Positions 44,119-52,848 of a stretch of 64,000 bases of DNA are shown here, piece by piece. The stretch is taken from NCBI RefSeq assembly GCF_900167455.1, contig NZ_FUWJ01000002.1:372305-436304 (forward strand), read 5' to 3'. The stretch is from Enhydrobacter aerosaccus (GTDB taxonomy: Bacteria; Pseudomonadota; Alphaproteobacteria; Reyranellales; Reyranellaceae). Below the pieces are notes generated by a model that saw nothing but the letters and a program-made list of their open reading frames with translations, had not been told where the DNA came from and made no database searches. How positions within the stretch are numbered: position 1 is the first letter of the stretch; each line of letters begins with the position of its first letter. A program made the position numbers and the translations under genes.

Positions 44119-44631
44119 TCAGTGCGAGGGCGATTGGCTGGAAACGACGTGCTTGCCTGCGAACAGCGCCCGGATCAGCGAAAAGATGTGATGGACCATC
44201 ACGTAGATGCTGAGCACGAGGAAAGCGAGGCTTCCCAGCAGGACCAGGTGATCGATGCCGGCCGTATTGATGATTGCATTGGGAAGGCGGATCGCCTCGA
44301 TGCACATTTCCGCGAACAGTCCGAAGATCAACAGACCGAGACCGGCGCTGTGACACATATGGTCGACGATCGCCTGCCACCCTTCGTCGCTATTCCCCGT
44401 CAGCCGGAAGATGTGGCGCAGGGATTCCCGCTCTTCGAGAGCGACGCCCCAGCCGATCAGAATGACGCCCATGCCCTCGATGATATCTAGCGCTTCGTGC
44501 AGCCCCTGCTCGTGCTTCCAGCCGCTATGCGCGACTTCCCAGATGGCCAGCAGAAGCGGAAACAGGATCATCAGGTCGAAGATCGCGATCGCCAGGGGGG
44601 AAAGGAAAATACGAACGATAAAACGTATCAT
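44119..44631 (-). CDS. Membrane protein of unknown function, tandem paralog B
   Basis: This 170-residue paralog of the gene at 43397 has the same four-segment layout and motifs (IIEGMGVILIGWGVALEERESL, VDHMCHSAGLGLLIFGLFAEMC, EAIRLPNAIINT). Both starts are preceded by the same GAAAGACC leader followed by 7-8 bases, so the duplication included the 5' region. It precedes copy A in the direction of transcription by 212 bases. It could form a hetero-oligomer with copy A. No function can be assigned. Confidence 0.75.
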   Translation of the reverse strand: MIRFIVRIFLSPLAIAIFDLMILFPLLLAIWEVAHSGWKHEQGLHEALDIIEGMGVILIGWGVALEERESLRHIFRLTGNSDEGWQAIVDHMCHSAGLGLLIFGLFAEMCIEAIRLPNAIINTAGIDHLVLLGSLAFLVLSIYVMVHHIFSLIRALFAGKHVVSSQSPSH

Positions 44632-44821
44632 AACGCTTGGTCTTTCTGTCCCGCAGCCACGGAACTCTCGTCCCATGGCTTATGGCACATTTGTCGATCA
44701 ATGACTCCTGCATTCGGTTGCAGAACGTAACGATAATGCGAGCAACGCACGGTAGCTCCCGTCTGCACACCCGGTGTAATGTCGTCGCGCTTCTGCAACA
44801 ATCGACGCCCCGGATTGAGTC

Positions 44822-45604
44822 GTGATCGACTGGCTTTACACCTTTCCCGAATTGCTGCTGCTGATCCTGCCTGTGACGACCCTGGTCCTCCTGATGGTCG
44901 TCCTTCCGCGCTTGATCCATCGCATTCCCTGGCTGACGCCGTCCGATGGCAACACCGACTTCGTCCTGCGCATGCAGGCCACCTTGTTCACGATGACGAG
45001 CCTTGTCCTCACCTTCACGCTGGTCCAGGCCGACATCAATTTCAGGCAAGCGGACAATCTCGTTTCATCCGAAGCTGCAAAGATCGACCAGCTCGACCGG
45101 CTGCTCACCCGCTATGGCGATGAGTCGGCGCGCGACGTACGGCCTTTGCTGCATGCCTACGCCAGATCCATCGTCGAAAAAGAATGGCCGGCCATGCTCA
45201 AGGACAAGGGCGATCCGGAGACCGGCAAGGCCTTCGCGCCCATCTCGCGTCGGATCCTGACCATCAACCCGACCAACAGCCGCGAGACATTGATCCTGGG
45301 CGAAATGCTGAAGGCGCTCGATACCATCGCCGATGCGCGGGCGTCGCGACTCAACATGATCACGATTGCCTTGCCGCCGATCTACTGGATCGTGGTCTGC
45401 TTCGCCATCTGCATGCTGCTTTTCGTCAGCAGCACCATCCAGCAGACGCCGTTCCGCACCACCGTTCTGGCGGCGCAGGCGGCCGTCGTCGGGGCCTTCC
45501 TAGGCTTTGTCTTCACCATGGACCAACCCTTCAAGGGCGAGACAGCCATTGGTCCCGACGCAATCGTTCAGGTCCTGGCGCGCATGGAGGCGCGCACCGA
45601 GTAG
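44822..45604 (+). CDS. DUF4239/bestrophin-like membrane protein
   Basis: This 260-residue membrane protein has an N-terminal segment (FPELLLLILPVTTLVLLMVVLP), a second at about 55-75, a long soluble middle of about 110 residues, and a C-terminal pair (IYWIVVCFAICMLLFVSS; VLAAQAAVVGAFLGFVF). The arrangement and text such as MTSLVLTFTLVQADINFRQADNLVSSEAAKIDQLDRLL resemble DUF4239, sometimes called bestrophin-like. Function is unknown. The start is GTG. The gene is divergent from the tandem membrane paralogs and convergent with rhlE across a shared terminator. Confidence 0.8.
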   Translation: MIDWLYTFPELLLLILPVTTLVLLMVVLPRLIHRIPWLTPSDGNTDFVLRMQATLFTMTSLVLTFTLVQADINFRQADNLVSSEAAKIDQLDRLLTRYGDESARDVRPLLHAYARSIVEKEWPAMLKDKGDPETGKAFAPISRRILTINPTNSRETLILGEMLKALDTIADARASRLNMITIALPPIYWIVVCFAICMLLFVSSTIQQTPFRTTVLAAQAAVVGAFLGFVFTMDQPFKGETAIGPDAIVQVLARMEARTE

Positions 45605-45643
45605 CGGCGTGGACAATCAGCGGTCCGACGCCTGAACGCAAAA

Positions 45644-45673
45644 CGGGCGGCTGATCGGATGATCAGCCGCCCG
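45644..45673. terminator. Bidirectional intrinsic terminator
   Basis: A perfect 13 bp GC-rich stem (45644-45656 with 45661-45673) with a GGAT tetraloop lies between two convergent genes. In the rhlE direction it is followed by GTTTTGCG. In the plus direction CTGCACTTTTCAG follows. It is placed correctly to end both transcripts. Confidence 0.8.
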
Positions 45674-45695
45674 CTGCACTTTTCAGAAACCGCTA

Positions 45696-47447
45696 TCAGG
45701 CGGCGCGGCCGCGGCCACCTCCGCCCCCGAAACGACGGCCCTTCCAGGCCGAACGGGGACCCTGCGGACGATCGCCGTGGGGCCGATCGCCGTGGGGCCT
45801 GTCGCCTTGTGGCCGCTCGCTGCGGGGGTGATCGCCGCGCGGACGATCGGCCTGTACGCGATCGCCGTGGGGCCGGTCACCCTGCGCGTAATCGGCGCGA
45901 TGGGCGTGAGGGCCACCATGGCCGCGATGGCCAGCATGATGCCCACCGTGATGACGGGGCCGGTCGTCGCCCTGCCGCGGACGGTCGCCGCGATAGGGAC
46001 GATCGCCTTGAGGGCGGTCGCCGTGCGGCCGATCTCCGTGCGGGCGCTCGCCCTGTGAAGACTCGTTGCGTGGCTGGTCGCGATAGTCGCCGCGCGCCCA
46101 CTGATGCTCGGACGGCGCACGATCACCGCGGGGATGATCGCCGCGCGGATGATCGCCGCGGGGGCGATCACCAAAGGCGCGATCGCCGAAGCTGCGATGG
46201 CGCGGCGGACCGCGATGGCCGCGATTTTCGCGCGGGCGCTGGTTCCGCTGCTCGCCGTCACGCTCCTCCCGCTCGGCCCGCGGGCGCGGCGGCGGTGCGG
46301 CCGGCATCTCTTCCGGCGACGGCATCGGCAGGACAGCGATCCGTTGGTTGATCAACCGCTCGATGCCCTTGAGCTGACCCCGTTCGCTGCCATCGCAGAA
46401 AGACAGGGCAATGCCCGAGGTGCCGGCACGCGCGGTACGGCCGATACGGTGGACGTAGCTCTCGGCATCGGCCGGCAGCTCGAAGTTGATGACATGCGTC
46501 ACGCCGCTGACGTCGATGCCGCGTGAGGCAAGGTCGGTCGCGACCAGCACGCGGGCCTTGCCGCGGCTGAAGTTGTCGAGCGCCTTCTGGCGGGCATTCT
46601 GCGACTTGTTGCCGTGAATGGCCTCGGAGCGAATGCCCTGGTCTTCCAGCGCTTCGGCGACGCGGTTGGCGCCGCGCTTGGTGCGCGTGAAGACGATGAC
46701 GCGCTCGAGCGCTGCATCGGACAGCAGATGGCTGAGCAGCGTGCGCTTGCTACCAGCGTTCACGAAATAAACGCTTTGATCGATGCGATCGACGGTACGG
46801 CCCTGCGGCGCGATCTCGACACGCTCTGGATTCTTGAGGATCTCGGCCGCGAGCTTGGCGACATCGGGCGGCATGGTGGCCGAGAACAGCAGCGTCTGGC
46901 GCTGCTTGGACACCGAGGCCGTGATGCGGCGCACGTCGCGGATGAAGCCCATGTCGAACATGCGATCAGCTTCGTCGAGCACCAGGAACGTCACGTTCCC
47001 GAGCTTGACGTTGCCGCGCTCCATCAGATCGATCAGCCGGCCCGGCGTGGCGACCAGGATGTCGACGCCGCGCTGCAGCGTCTCGATCTGGCGGCCGAAG
47101 CCCAGTCCACCGATCACCATGCCGAGCCGCAGGCCGAGGCCCCGCCCGTAAGTATCGAAGCTCTTGGCGATCTGCACCGCAAGCTCGCGCGTCGGCGCCA
47201 GCACCAGCGCCCGCGGGCTCTTCGGCTGCGCGCGCTCTTTGACGGCGGACAGCTGCTGCAACACCGGCAGCGCGAAGGCCGCCGTCTTGCCGGTGCCCGT
47301 CTGGGCGATGCCCAGGACGTCGCGGCCCTGCAGCAGGTGCGGAATGGTTCGTGCCTGGATCGGGGTCGGCGCGGTGTAGTTGGCTGCTTCGAGGGCACGC
47401 AGCAACGGCTCGGCGAGACCGAGATCCGCAAACGAAGGGGTACTCAC
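45696..47447 (-). CDS. rhlE: DEAD-box RNA helicase RhlE
   Basis: This is an ATP-dependent RNA helicase acting in ribosome maturation or RNA decay. The product is 583 residues. Q motif (FADLGL..PTPIQ), motif I AQTGTGKT (48-55), PTRELAVQI, TPGRL, DEAD in LVLDEADRM, SAT in LLFSATMPP, ATDLASRGIDV and HRIGRTARAG are all present. After about residue 390 the core gives way to a long basic, repetitive tail of GDRP/GDHP-type units (about 419-562), then a GGGGGRGR end. Such tails bind RNA and favour condensation. A 261-base untranslated stretch upstream includes a small hairpin near 47474-47490. Confidence 0.94.
   Translation of the reverse strand: MSTPSFADLGLAEPLLRALEAANYTAPTPIQARTIPHLLQGRDVLGIAQTGTGKTAAFALPVLQQLSAVKERAQPKSPRALVLAPTRELAVQIAKSFDTYGRGLGLRLGMVIGGLGFGRQIETLQRGVDILVATPGRLIDLMERGNVKLGNVTFLVLDEADRMFDMGFIRDVRRITASVSKQRQTLLFSATMPPDVAKLAAEILKNPERVEIAPQGRTVDRIDQSVYFVNAGSKRTLLSHLLSDAALERVIVFTRTKRGANRVAEALEDQGIRSEAIHGNKSQNARQKALDNFSRGKARVLVATDLASRGIDVSGVTHVINFELPADAESYVHRIGRTARAGTSGIALSFCDGSERGQLKGIERLINQRIAVLPMPSPEEMPAAPPPRPRAEREERDGEQRNQRPRENRGHRGPPRHRSFGDRAFGDRPRGDHPRGDHPRGDRAPSEHQWARGDYRDQPRNESSQGERPHGDRPHGDRPQGDRPYRGDRPRQGDDRPRHHGGHHAGHRGHGGPHAHRADYAQGDRPHGDRVQADRPRGDHPRSERPQGDRPHGDRPHGDRPQGPRSAWKGRRFGGGGGRGRAA
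45762..46193 (-). repeat. Low-complexity repeat encoding the RhlE tail
   Basis: About 430 bases encode irregular tandem repeats of four to five residues (GDRPHGDRP, GDHPRGDHP, GDRPQGDRP). Repeats differ at third positions and are interrupted, so this is an old repeat and not a recent expansion. Length variation between strains is expected. Confidence 0.8.
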
Positions 47448-47708
47448 TGGGAAAATAGTCCTTTTGGCCGCCGACCGTGCCTCCAGGGCACGCGTATTTA
47501 GCGGCTTTTGGCCCGTTCCCGCGCGCGGCTGGGACGGCTCTTGCTTCTAGGAGATTGTCTCGGGATGAAGCGCCTGAAACGAGGTGGCGCGTCGCGCGAT
47601 CGCGAGAAACCTTGGATGCCCGCAAACCAGCGGACTGGCGCGTATATGATGCTGCACCGCCGCAAAGTCAAGGCGCGATTCACGCTGCGAAAGGCACGCT
47701 CGCCTTCC

Positions 47709-49400
47709 TCAGACGCGCTTCTTCCTCAACAGCCTGCCGGGCAGCGCGCCGGTCGGCTCGTTGTCGCGCAACAGGACCTGGCCGTTGACGATCGTTGCCT
47801 TCATGCCGTCGGCCTTCTGGCGCAGGCGCTTGGCGCCGGCCGGCAGATCGCAGACCACCTCGGGCATGCGCGGGCCCACCGTGTCAGGGTCGAACACCAC
47901 GATGTCGGCGGCCAGGCCCTCGCGCAGCAGCCCGCGATCGTGGAAGCCGAACTGTGTGGCCGTATCGCAGGTGATCAGCTTGATCGCCTCCTCGAGCGTG
48001 AAGGCCTGCTTGTCGCGCACCCAATGGCTGAGAAGGTGCGTCTGCAGCGAGCTGTCCATGATCTGTGACACGTGCGCGCCCGAATCGGAGAAGGTCACGA
48101 CGGAACGCGGATGCTTCATCAGCTCCAGCGCCTCGGCCTGGTTCTCGTTGGCCACCGGCTGCAGCATGAAGAACTTCATGTCGCGGTCGAGCGCCATGTC
48201 GATCATCAGCTCCACGGGATGCGTATTGCGCTGGCGCGCCAGCTCGGCCATCGATCTATGCGGGCCGCGCATCGTGTCGAGGGCAAAGATCCAGTCCCAT
48301 TCCGGCGGTCGCGCCTCCGTGCCCCGCACCGTCGGCCCTTCGTACGGGCGTGAGGCGATCTCGACCAGTCGCCGACGCGTGTCCGGATCGAGCAACATCT
48401 TCTTCTGCTCGGCCAGCGGCCTGACGCGCATCTCGCGCCACATCTCCCATTTGTCGAAGGGCAACTGCGTCTCGAACGAAAGCAGCACGTTCAGCGCCCG
48501 GCTGTGCACCTGCGCGAACATGCGGCCCCCTTGCTGGACCGTGCGCTCGATGATGTCGAAGGTGCTGCGCCAGCCGCCCGGCGCGGTGCGGCGATTGAAG
48601 AGCCCGAAGGTGATGGGCCGGCCGCTTTCGATGGCGAGCGTTGACAGCGCCTCGTAGTAGCGCCTGGCTTTCTCGCTCTGCGCGCCGGTCGGCTCGCCCG
48701 CCACCTCGACGAGACCCGCACCCATTGCCTTGACCAGCGTCTCGAACTCCTGCCAGGTCGCCAGCCGGCTCGCGACCGGCTTGTCGTCCGAGGTCTGGTG
48801 ATTGACGCTGCGCGTGGTGGAGAAGCCGATGGCGCCGGCGGCGATCGCCTGCTTCACCTCATGCACCATCCTGGCGAGGTCGTCCTCGGTCGCCTCGTCG
48901 GTAAAGGCGCGCTGGCCCATCACATAGGTGCGCAAGGCGCAGTGCCCCATGTAGCCGGCGTAATTGATCCCCTTGGGCAGGGAGTCGAGAACGTCGAGGA
49001 ATTCCGGGAAGGTCTCCCATCGCCACTTGATGCCCGCGAGCATGGCGTCGCGGCTGATATCCTCGGCACGCTCGAGATTGCGGAACACGAGATCGGCCTC
49101 GCTCTCGCGGCAGGGCGCCAGGGTGAAGCCGCAATTGCCCATGACGACGCTGGTCACACCTTGGAAGCACGAGCTGGTGCCGATGGGATCCCAGAAGATC
49201 TGCGCGTCCATGTGCGTATGGCCATCGACGAAGCCCGGCGCCACGACATGCCCCTCGGCATCGAGCGTCTCGCGGGCGGCTCCGCTGATGCGGCCGATCT
49301 CGGCGATGCGGCCGTCCTTGACGCCGACGTCACCGCGATAGCGCGGCAATCCGGAACCGTCGACGATCATGCCGTTCTTGACGACGAGGTCGAATGTCAT
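47709..49400 (-). CDS. N-acyl-D-amino-acid deacylase family amidohydrolase
   Basis: This is a metal-dependent amidohydrolase of the D-aminoacylase group, 563 residues from MTFDLVVKNGMIVDGSG. Metal-binding motifs visible are FVDGHTHMDAQ, a central EVAGEPTG, AQVHSRALN and the C-terminal TFSDSGAHVSQ. The group hydrolyses N-acyl-D-amino acids (Asp, Glu or neutral) or related cyclic amides; specificity is not resolved. No signal peptide, so cytoplasmic. The reading frame extends far upstream but without conserved text. It stands between rhlE and a divergent exporter gene. Confidence 0.88.
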   Translation of the reverse strand: MTFDLVVKNGMIVDGSGLPRYRGDVGVKDGRIAEIGRISGAARETLDAEGHVVAPGFVDGHTHMDAQIFWDPIGTSSCFQGVTSVVMGNCGFTLAPCRESEADLVFRNLERAEDISRDAMLAGIKWRWETFPEFLDVLDSLPKGINYAGYMGHCALRTYVMGQRAFTDEATEDDLARMVHEVKQAIAAGAIGFSTTRSVNHQTSDDKPVASRLATWQEFETLVKAMGAGLVEVAGEPTGAQSEKARRYYEALSTLAIESGRPITFGLFNRRTAPGGWRSTFDIIERTVQQGGRMFAQVHSRALNVLLSFETQLPFDKWEMWREMRVRPLAEQKKMLLDPDTRRRLVEIASRPYEGPTVRGTEARPPEWDWIFALDTMRGPHRSMAELARQRNTHPVELMIDMALDRDMKFFMLQPVANENQAEALELMKHPRSVVTFSDSGAHVSQIMDSSLQTHLLSHWVRDKQAFTLEEAIKLITCDTATQFGFHDRGLLREGLAADIVVFDPDTVGPRMPEVVCDLPAGAKRLRQKADGMKATIVNGQVLLRDNEPTGALPGRLLRKKRV

Positions 49401-49595
49401 GGCGGCCTCCCGGCGCAGCTTTTTGATTGACGAGAAGCGTACGCCGACCTTGCCAGCCGTCAATCGCCGCCGGCTGCATGGCTGCATCGCGTAAGCGCTC
49501 GCGATCGACGCAATAAGTGGAAAGACGCTCGATCCGCCTATACCCTCGATCCGAGCCCCACCCCCGCGGGCGCGATCCAGCAATGAATTGAGCGA

Positions 49596-50495
49596 ATGCG
49601 TCCTCGTCTGCAGAACAGAACCGCACTCGGGGCGCTCTTCACTGTGCTGGCGATGCTGGGCTTCGCCAGCATGGATGCGATCAGCAAGTGGCTGGTGGCC
49701 GGCTATCCGATCGGCCAGATGATGTGGATCCGCTACGCCGTGTTCTGCGTCTTCGCCTGGATCGTCGTGCGTCCCCACGGCGGCTTCGTTGCGGCGTTGC
49801 GGTCGGCGCGCCCGCTCCTGCAGATCGCGCGGGCGCTGCTGGCGGTGGTGGAAAGCGCGACCTTCGTGCTCGCCTTCCGTTACCTGCCGCTCGCCGACAC
49901 GCATGCCATCGCCGCGACCTCGCCGCTGATCGTCGTCGCACTCGGCGCGGCTTTCCTGGGAGAACGCGTCGACCGGGCGCGCTGGCTGGCGGTGTTCGCC
50001 GGCTTCGTCGGGGTGCTGCTCATCGTGCGACCGGGCTTTCGCGTCCTCGACTGGCCGCTGCTGATCCCGATCGCGGGGGCGATCCTGTGGGGCAGCTACC
50101 AGATCCTGGTCCGCCTCTGCGCTCGCACCGACCCGCCGCAGACGACGCTGGTGTGGTCGGCCTTCGCGGCCTTCATCGCCACAAGCTTCGTCGGACCGTG
50201 GGACTGGCACTGGCCGGACGCGGCCAGTTGGGCATTGCTCGCCGCCATGGCCGTGTTGGGTTCGCTATCGCACTACGCCCTGATCCGGGCCCTCGATTAT
50301 GCCGAGGCTAGCGCCGTGCAGCCCTACAGCTACACGCTGCTGGTCTGGGTCACGGTGCTAGGCGCGCTCGTGTTCGGCGATTTCCCCGACGGCTGGACCC
50401 TGCTCGGCGCCGCCGTGATCGTGGCCAGCGGCCTCTACACCTGGCACCACGATCGCCGCCAGGTGCGGCAGGCGGCTAGCGCGGCCAAGCCCTGA
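49596..50495 (+). CDS. DMT-superfamily (EamA) membrane transporter
   Basis: This is a drug/metabolite transporter of 299 residues with ten predicted hydrophobic segments in two EamA repeats. The first repeat spans about 8-145 (ending AVFAGFVGVLLIVRPGF) and the second about 155-288 (ending TLLGAAVIVASGLYTWHH). FASMDAISKWLVAGYPIGQMMWIRY is typical of the RhtA/YdcZ-like exporters. The cargo is unknown. The 3' end overlaps the convergent SDR by 20 bases. Confidence 0.88.
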   Translation: MRPRLQNRTALGALFTVLAMLGFASMDAISKWLVAGYPIGQMMWIRYAVFCVFAWIVVRPHGGFVAALRSARPLLQIARALLAVVESATFVLAFRYLPLADTHAIAATSPLIVVALGAAFLGERVDRARWLAVFAGFVGVLLIVRPGFRVLDWPLLIPIAGAILWGSYQILVRLCARTDPPQTTLVWSAFAAFIATSFVGPWDWHWPDAASWALLAAMAVLGSLSHYALIRALDYAEASAVQPYSYTLLVWVTVLGALVFGDFPDGWTLLGAAVIVASGLYTWHHDRRQVRQAASAAKP

Positions 50496-51264
50496 GCGAG
50501 ACGAGGCCGCCGTCGATCGGCAGCAGCGCGCCGGTCACCCAGCGCGATTCGTCGGAGGCGAGATAGACTGCGCCGTAGGCGATGTCCCAGGCCGTCCCCT
50601 CGGTCTGCATCGGCACCATCTTGCGTCGCCGCTCGCGCGCCTCGGTACCGAGATGCGCCACCATCGGCGTATGCACCGATCCGACGATGATGCAGTTGGC
50701 GCGGATGTTCTGGGTCGCATAATCGGCCGCGACCGACAGCGTGAAGCCATGCAGGCCGGCCTTCGACGTGGCATAGGCGACGGCGCCGGGACTGCCCATC
50801 AGCCCCAATGCGCCGGCGATCGACGACACCATGATGATCGAGCCGCCGCCGCTCTCTTTCATCTTCGGCAGGCAGTACTTGGTGCAGAGCATGGTGGTGG
50901 TGAGATTGGTCTCCAGTGCGCGGTTCCAGTCGGAAAGCGTCACCGTCTCCGGCGTACCAGGCGCACCGATGCCGACATTGTTGTGCAGGATGTCGAGCCG
51001 CCCGTAGGTCTTCACGGCGAACGCCGCCATCGCTTCTGCTGTCTCGGGCTGGACGACATCGCCGGCGAACACGGAGGCGTCACCGCCTTCTTCACGGATC
51101 TGGACCGCAAGCTTCTCGGCGCGCTCCGCACTGCGGTTGACGAGCACGACCTTGGCGCCTTCGCGGGCAAACAGGATCGCCGTCGCCATGCCATTGCCGA
51201 CGCCTTCGCCGCGCGGCGCCGCGCCCGTCACGATCGCCACCTTGTCCTTCAGTCGTCCCGCCAT
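50476..51264 (-). CDS. Short-chain dehydrogenase/reductase
   Basis: This is an SDR of 262 residues from MAGRLKDKVAIVTG. The cofactor loop is extended and unusual: TGAAPRGEGVGNGMA instead of TGxxxGxG. NNVGIG stands for NNAG, and Ser/Tyr/Lys are VSSIAG and YATSKAG. The C-terminal VTGALLPIDGGLVS is typical. The last 20 bases overlap the convergent exporter gene. It is divergent from the GFA-family gene, 61 bases away. Confidence 0.87.
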   Translation of the reverse strand: MAGRLKDKVAIVTGAAPRGEGVGNGMATAILFAREGAKVVLVNRSAERAEKLAVQIREEGGDASVFAGDVVQPETAEAMAAFAVKTYGRLDILHNNVGIGAPGTPETVTLSDWNRALETNLTTTMLCTKYCLPKMKESGGGSIIMVSSIAGALGLMGSPGAVAYATSKAGLHGFTLSVAADYATQNIRANCIIVGSVHTPMVAHLGTEARERRRKMVPMQTEGTAWDIAYGAVYLASDESRWVTGALLPIDGGLVSLRAWPR

Positions 51265-51325
51265 TCCTCTCCCCCGGCTTCGATGCCATGTTATGCGTGA
51301 CGACCTTAACCGGGAGGCTCGCCGC

Positions 51326-51814
51326 ATGACCAGCGTGACCGAGACGTTTGAGGGTGGCTGCACCTGCCGCCATGTGCGCTATCGCATGACCTCGCGGCCG
51401 ATGTTCGTGCATTGCTGCCATTGCCGCTGGTGCCAGCGCGAAACCGGCACCGCCTTCGCCATCAATGCCATGATCGAGGCCGACCGCGTCGAGTTGCTGA
51501 GCGGCGAAGTCGAGGTCGTCGATACGCCGTCGGCCAGCGGCAAGGGCCAGCGCATCTGGCGCTGCCCCCTCTGCCGCATCGCGGTGTGGGGCAACTATGC
51601 TGGCGCTGGCGACGCCGTGCGCTTCATGCGCGTGGGCACACTCGACCAGCCCGACCGGATGCCGCCCGACATCCACATCATCACCCTGTCCAAACAGCCC
51701 TGGGTGATCCTGCCGGAAGCCGTGCCGGCGGTGCGCGAATACTACAAGCCCAAGGAGATGTGGCCGCCGGAAAGCCAGGCGCGCTTCGCCGCCCTTAAAG
51801 CCGCCAAAAGCTAG
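51326..51814 (+). CDS. GFA/CENP-V zinc-binding family protein
   Basis: This 162-residue protein of the glutathione-dependent formaldehyde-activating (GFA) fold binds zinc through cysteines. The pattern is visible: GGCTCRHVRY, HCCHCRWCQRETGTAFA and the later RCPLCRIAVWGNY. Formaldehyde activation is established only for some members, so this is a family label. The ATG 51326 is preferred because of GGGAGG 9 bases upstream. Its stop shares CTAG with the convergent gene. Confidence 0.87.
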   Translation: MTSVTETFEGGCTCRHVRYRMTSRPMFVHCCHCRWCQRETGTAFAINAMIEADRVELLSGEVEVVDTPSASGKGQRIWRCPLCRIAVWGNYAGAGDAVRFMRVGTLDQPDRMPPDIHIITLSKQPWVILPEAVPAVREYYKPKEMWPPESQARFAALKAAKS

Positions 51815-52284
51815 TTGGCCTCCACGTCGGCAAGCGCACCTGCGACGAGACGAGTCTCGATGCCGAGCAGCAGCACGTCGTTGCCGACGCGAACATATTG
51901 ATAACCGTTGGCCGAATAGAGCTGTCCCAGCAGCACAGCCGGCAGCGGATAGACCATCACCTTGCTCGAAAGCCGCTCGCCGATCTTCCAATTGCCCTGG
52001 CCGCCGTCGTCGGGCAGGCAGCCGTTGGCCTTCTTGAGAAGCCCTGGCGGACAACCGGAAGGCGCGAGCTTGGTACCGTAGTAGCCATAGATCGCCTCGC
52101 GATCGCGGCCCGAGATGGTGAGCGTCGGCAATACCGGCGCGGGTTTCGGCGGTGGCTCCGGCACCGCCGACACCGAGACGGGCTTCACCGGCGCGGGTAT
52201 CGACTTGTCGACCTTGTCGGCCCGCACGTATGCGGCCAATGCAAGCCCGACGACGGCGGCGAAAGCGATGAAGCGGGGACGCAT
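51811..52284 (-). CDS. RcnB-like periplasmic protein, copy 1
   Basis: The 157-residue protein has an N-terminal signal segment (RFIAFAAVVGLALAAYV) and a proline-rich linker. The C-terminal domain resembles the RcnB family (nickel/cobalt homeostasis): REAIYGYYG, CPPGLLKKANGCLP, GERLSSKVMVYPLPAVLLGQL and GYQYVRVGNDVLLL. Two Cys lie in the CPPG..GC block. It is paralogous to the next gene. Metal binding is not proven by sequence. Its stop shares CTAG with the GFA gene. Confidence 0.75.
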   Translation of the reverse strand: MRPRFIAFAAVVGLALAAYVRADKVDKSIPAPVKPVSVSAVPEPPPKPAPVLPTLTISGRDREAIYGYYGTKLAPSGCPPGLLKKANGCLPDDGGQGNWKIGERLSSKVMVYPLPAVLLGQLYSANGYQYVRVGNDVLLLGIETRLVAGALADVEAN

Positions 52285-52305
52285 GCGAGCCCCTGAACGC
52301 CCGAT

Positions 52306-52809
52306 CTACATACTGCCAAGGTCGGCCAGCGCGCCCGCGATCATGCGCGTGCCGACCGCCATCAGCAGGATGTCGTTGGCGACCTGGACGTATTGGTAGC
52401 CCGCCGGCGCGGGCGTGAGCTGGCCCAGCAGCGCCACCGGCAAGGGATAATAGGCGACACCCGCCGGCAAGGGCTGGCCGATCGCCCACATCTTCTTCGC
52501 CTGGCCCGGCGGCAGACAGCCGTTGTTCTTCTTCGCCAGACCGGGTGGACAATTACCGGCCGCGTATTCCCGGCGGTAGTAGTTGTAAACGGCGTCGCGG
52601 TCGTGCGGCGCGATTACGATGCCGCCTTGCGCCGCTCCCGCGCCCTGCCCCGACGCGGCCGGCGCCTCCGATGGTGCATTGCCGGCCTTGCCCGGCGGAC
52701 CGCCGCCATGACCATGGCCGGGATTGTTGTCGTTGCCCTTCTGCGCGTAGGCCGAACCGGCCAGCGCCAAACCTGTTGCGACCGCGACGGCGATCGAAAG
52801 GATGCGCAT
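52306..52809 (-). CDS. RcnB-like periplasmic protein, copy 2
   Basis: The 167-residue protein has a signal peptide ending SAYAQ. A Gly/His-rich linker (GHGHGGGPPGK) follows, then the same C-terminal domain as copy 1 (RDAVYNYYRREY, CPPGLAKKNNGCLPPGQAKK, YYPLPVALLGQL, GYQYVQVANDILL). The His-rich linker could bind Ni or Co, in keeping with RcnB. GGGGAGGAGATCAGG precedes the ATG. It lies 39 bases after the TRAP permease stop and could be co-transcribed with it. A real link to urease nickel supply is only speculation. Confidence 0.78.
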   Translation of the reverse strand: MRILSIAVAVATGLALAGSAYAQKGNDNNPGHGHGGGPPGKAGNAPSEAPAASGQGAGAAQGGIVIAPHDRDAVYNYYRREYAAGNCPPGLAKKNNGCLPPGQAKKMWAIGQPLPAGVAYYPLPVALLGQLTPAPAGYQYVQVANDILLMAVGTRMIAGALADLGSM

Positions 52810-52848
52810 CCTGATCTCCTCCCCTGGCGCTCGCATCTGGCGCGCAGA

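Noticed and set aside
47508..48068. Open frame on the plus strand upstream of and overlapping the D-aminoacylase 3' end
   Set aside because: Basic, low-information translation with no family text; it runs antisense into a well-supported gene.
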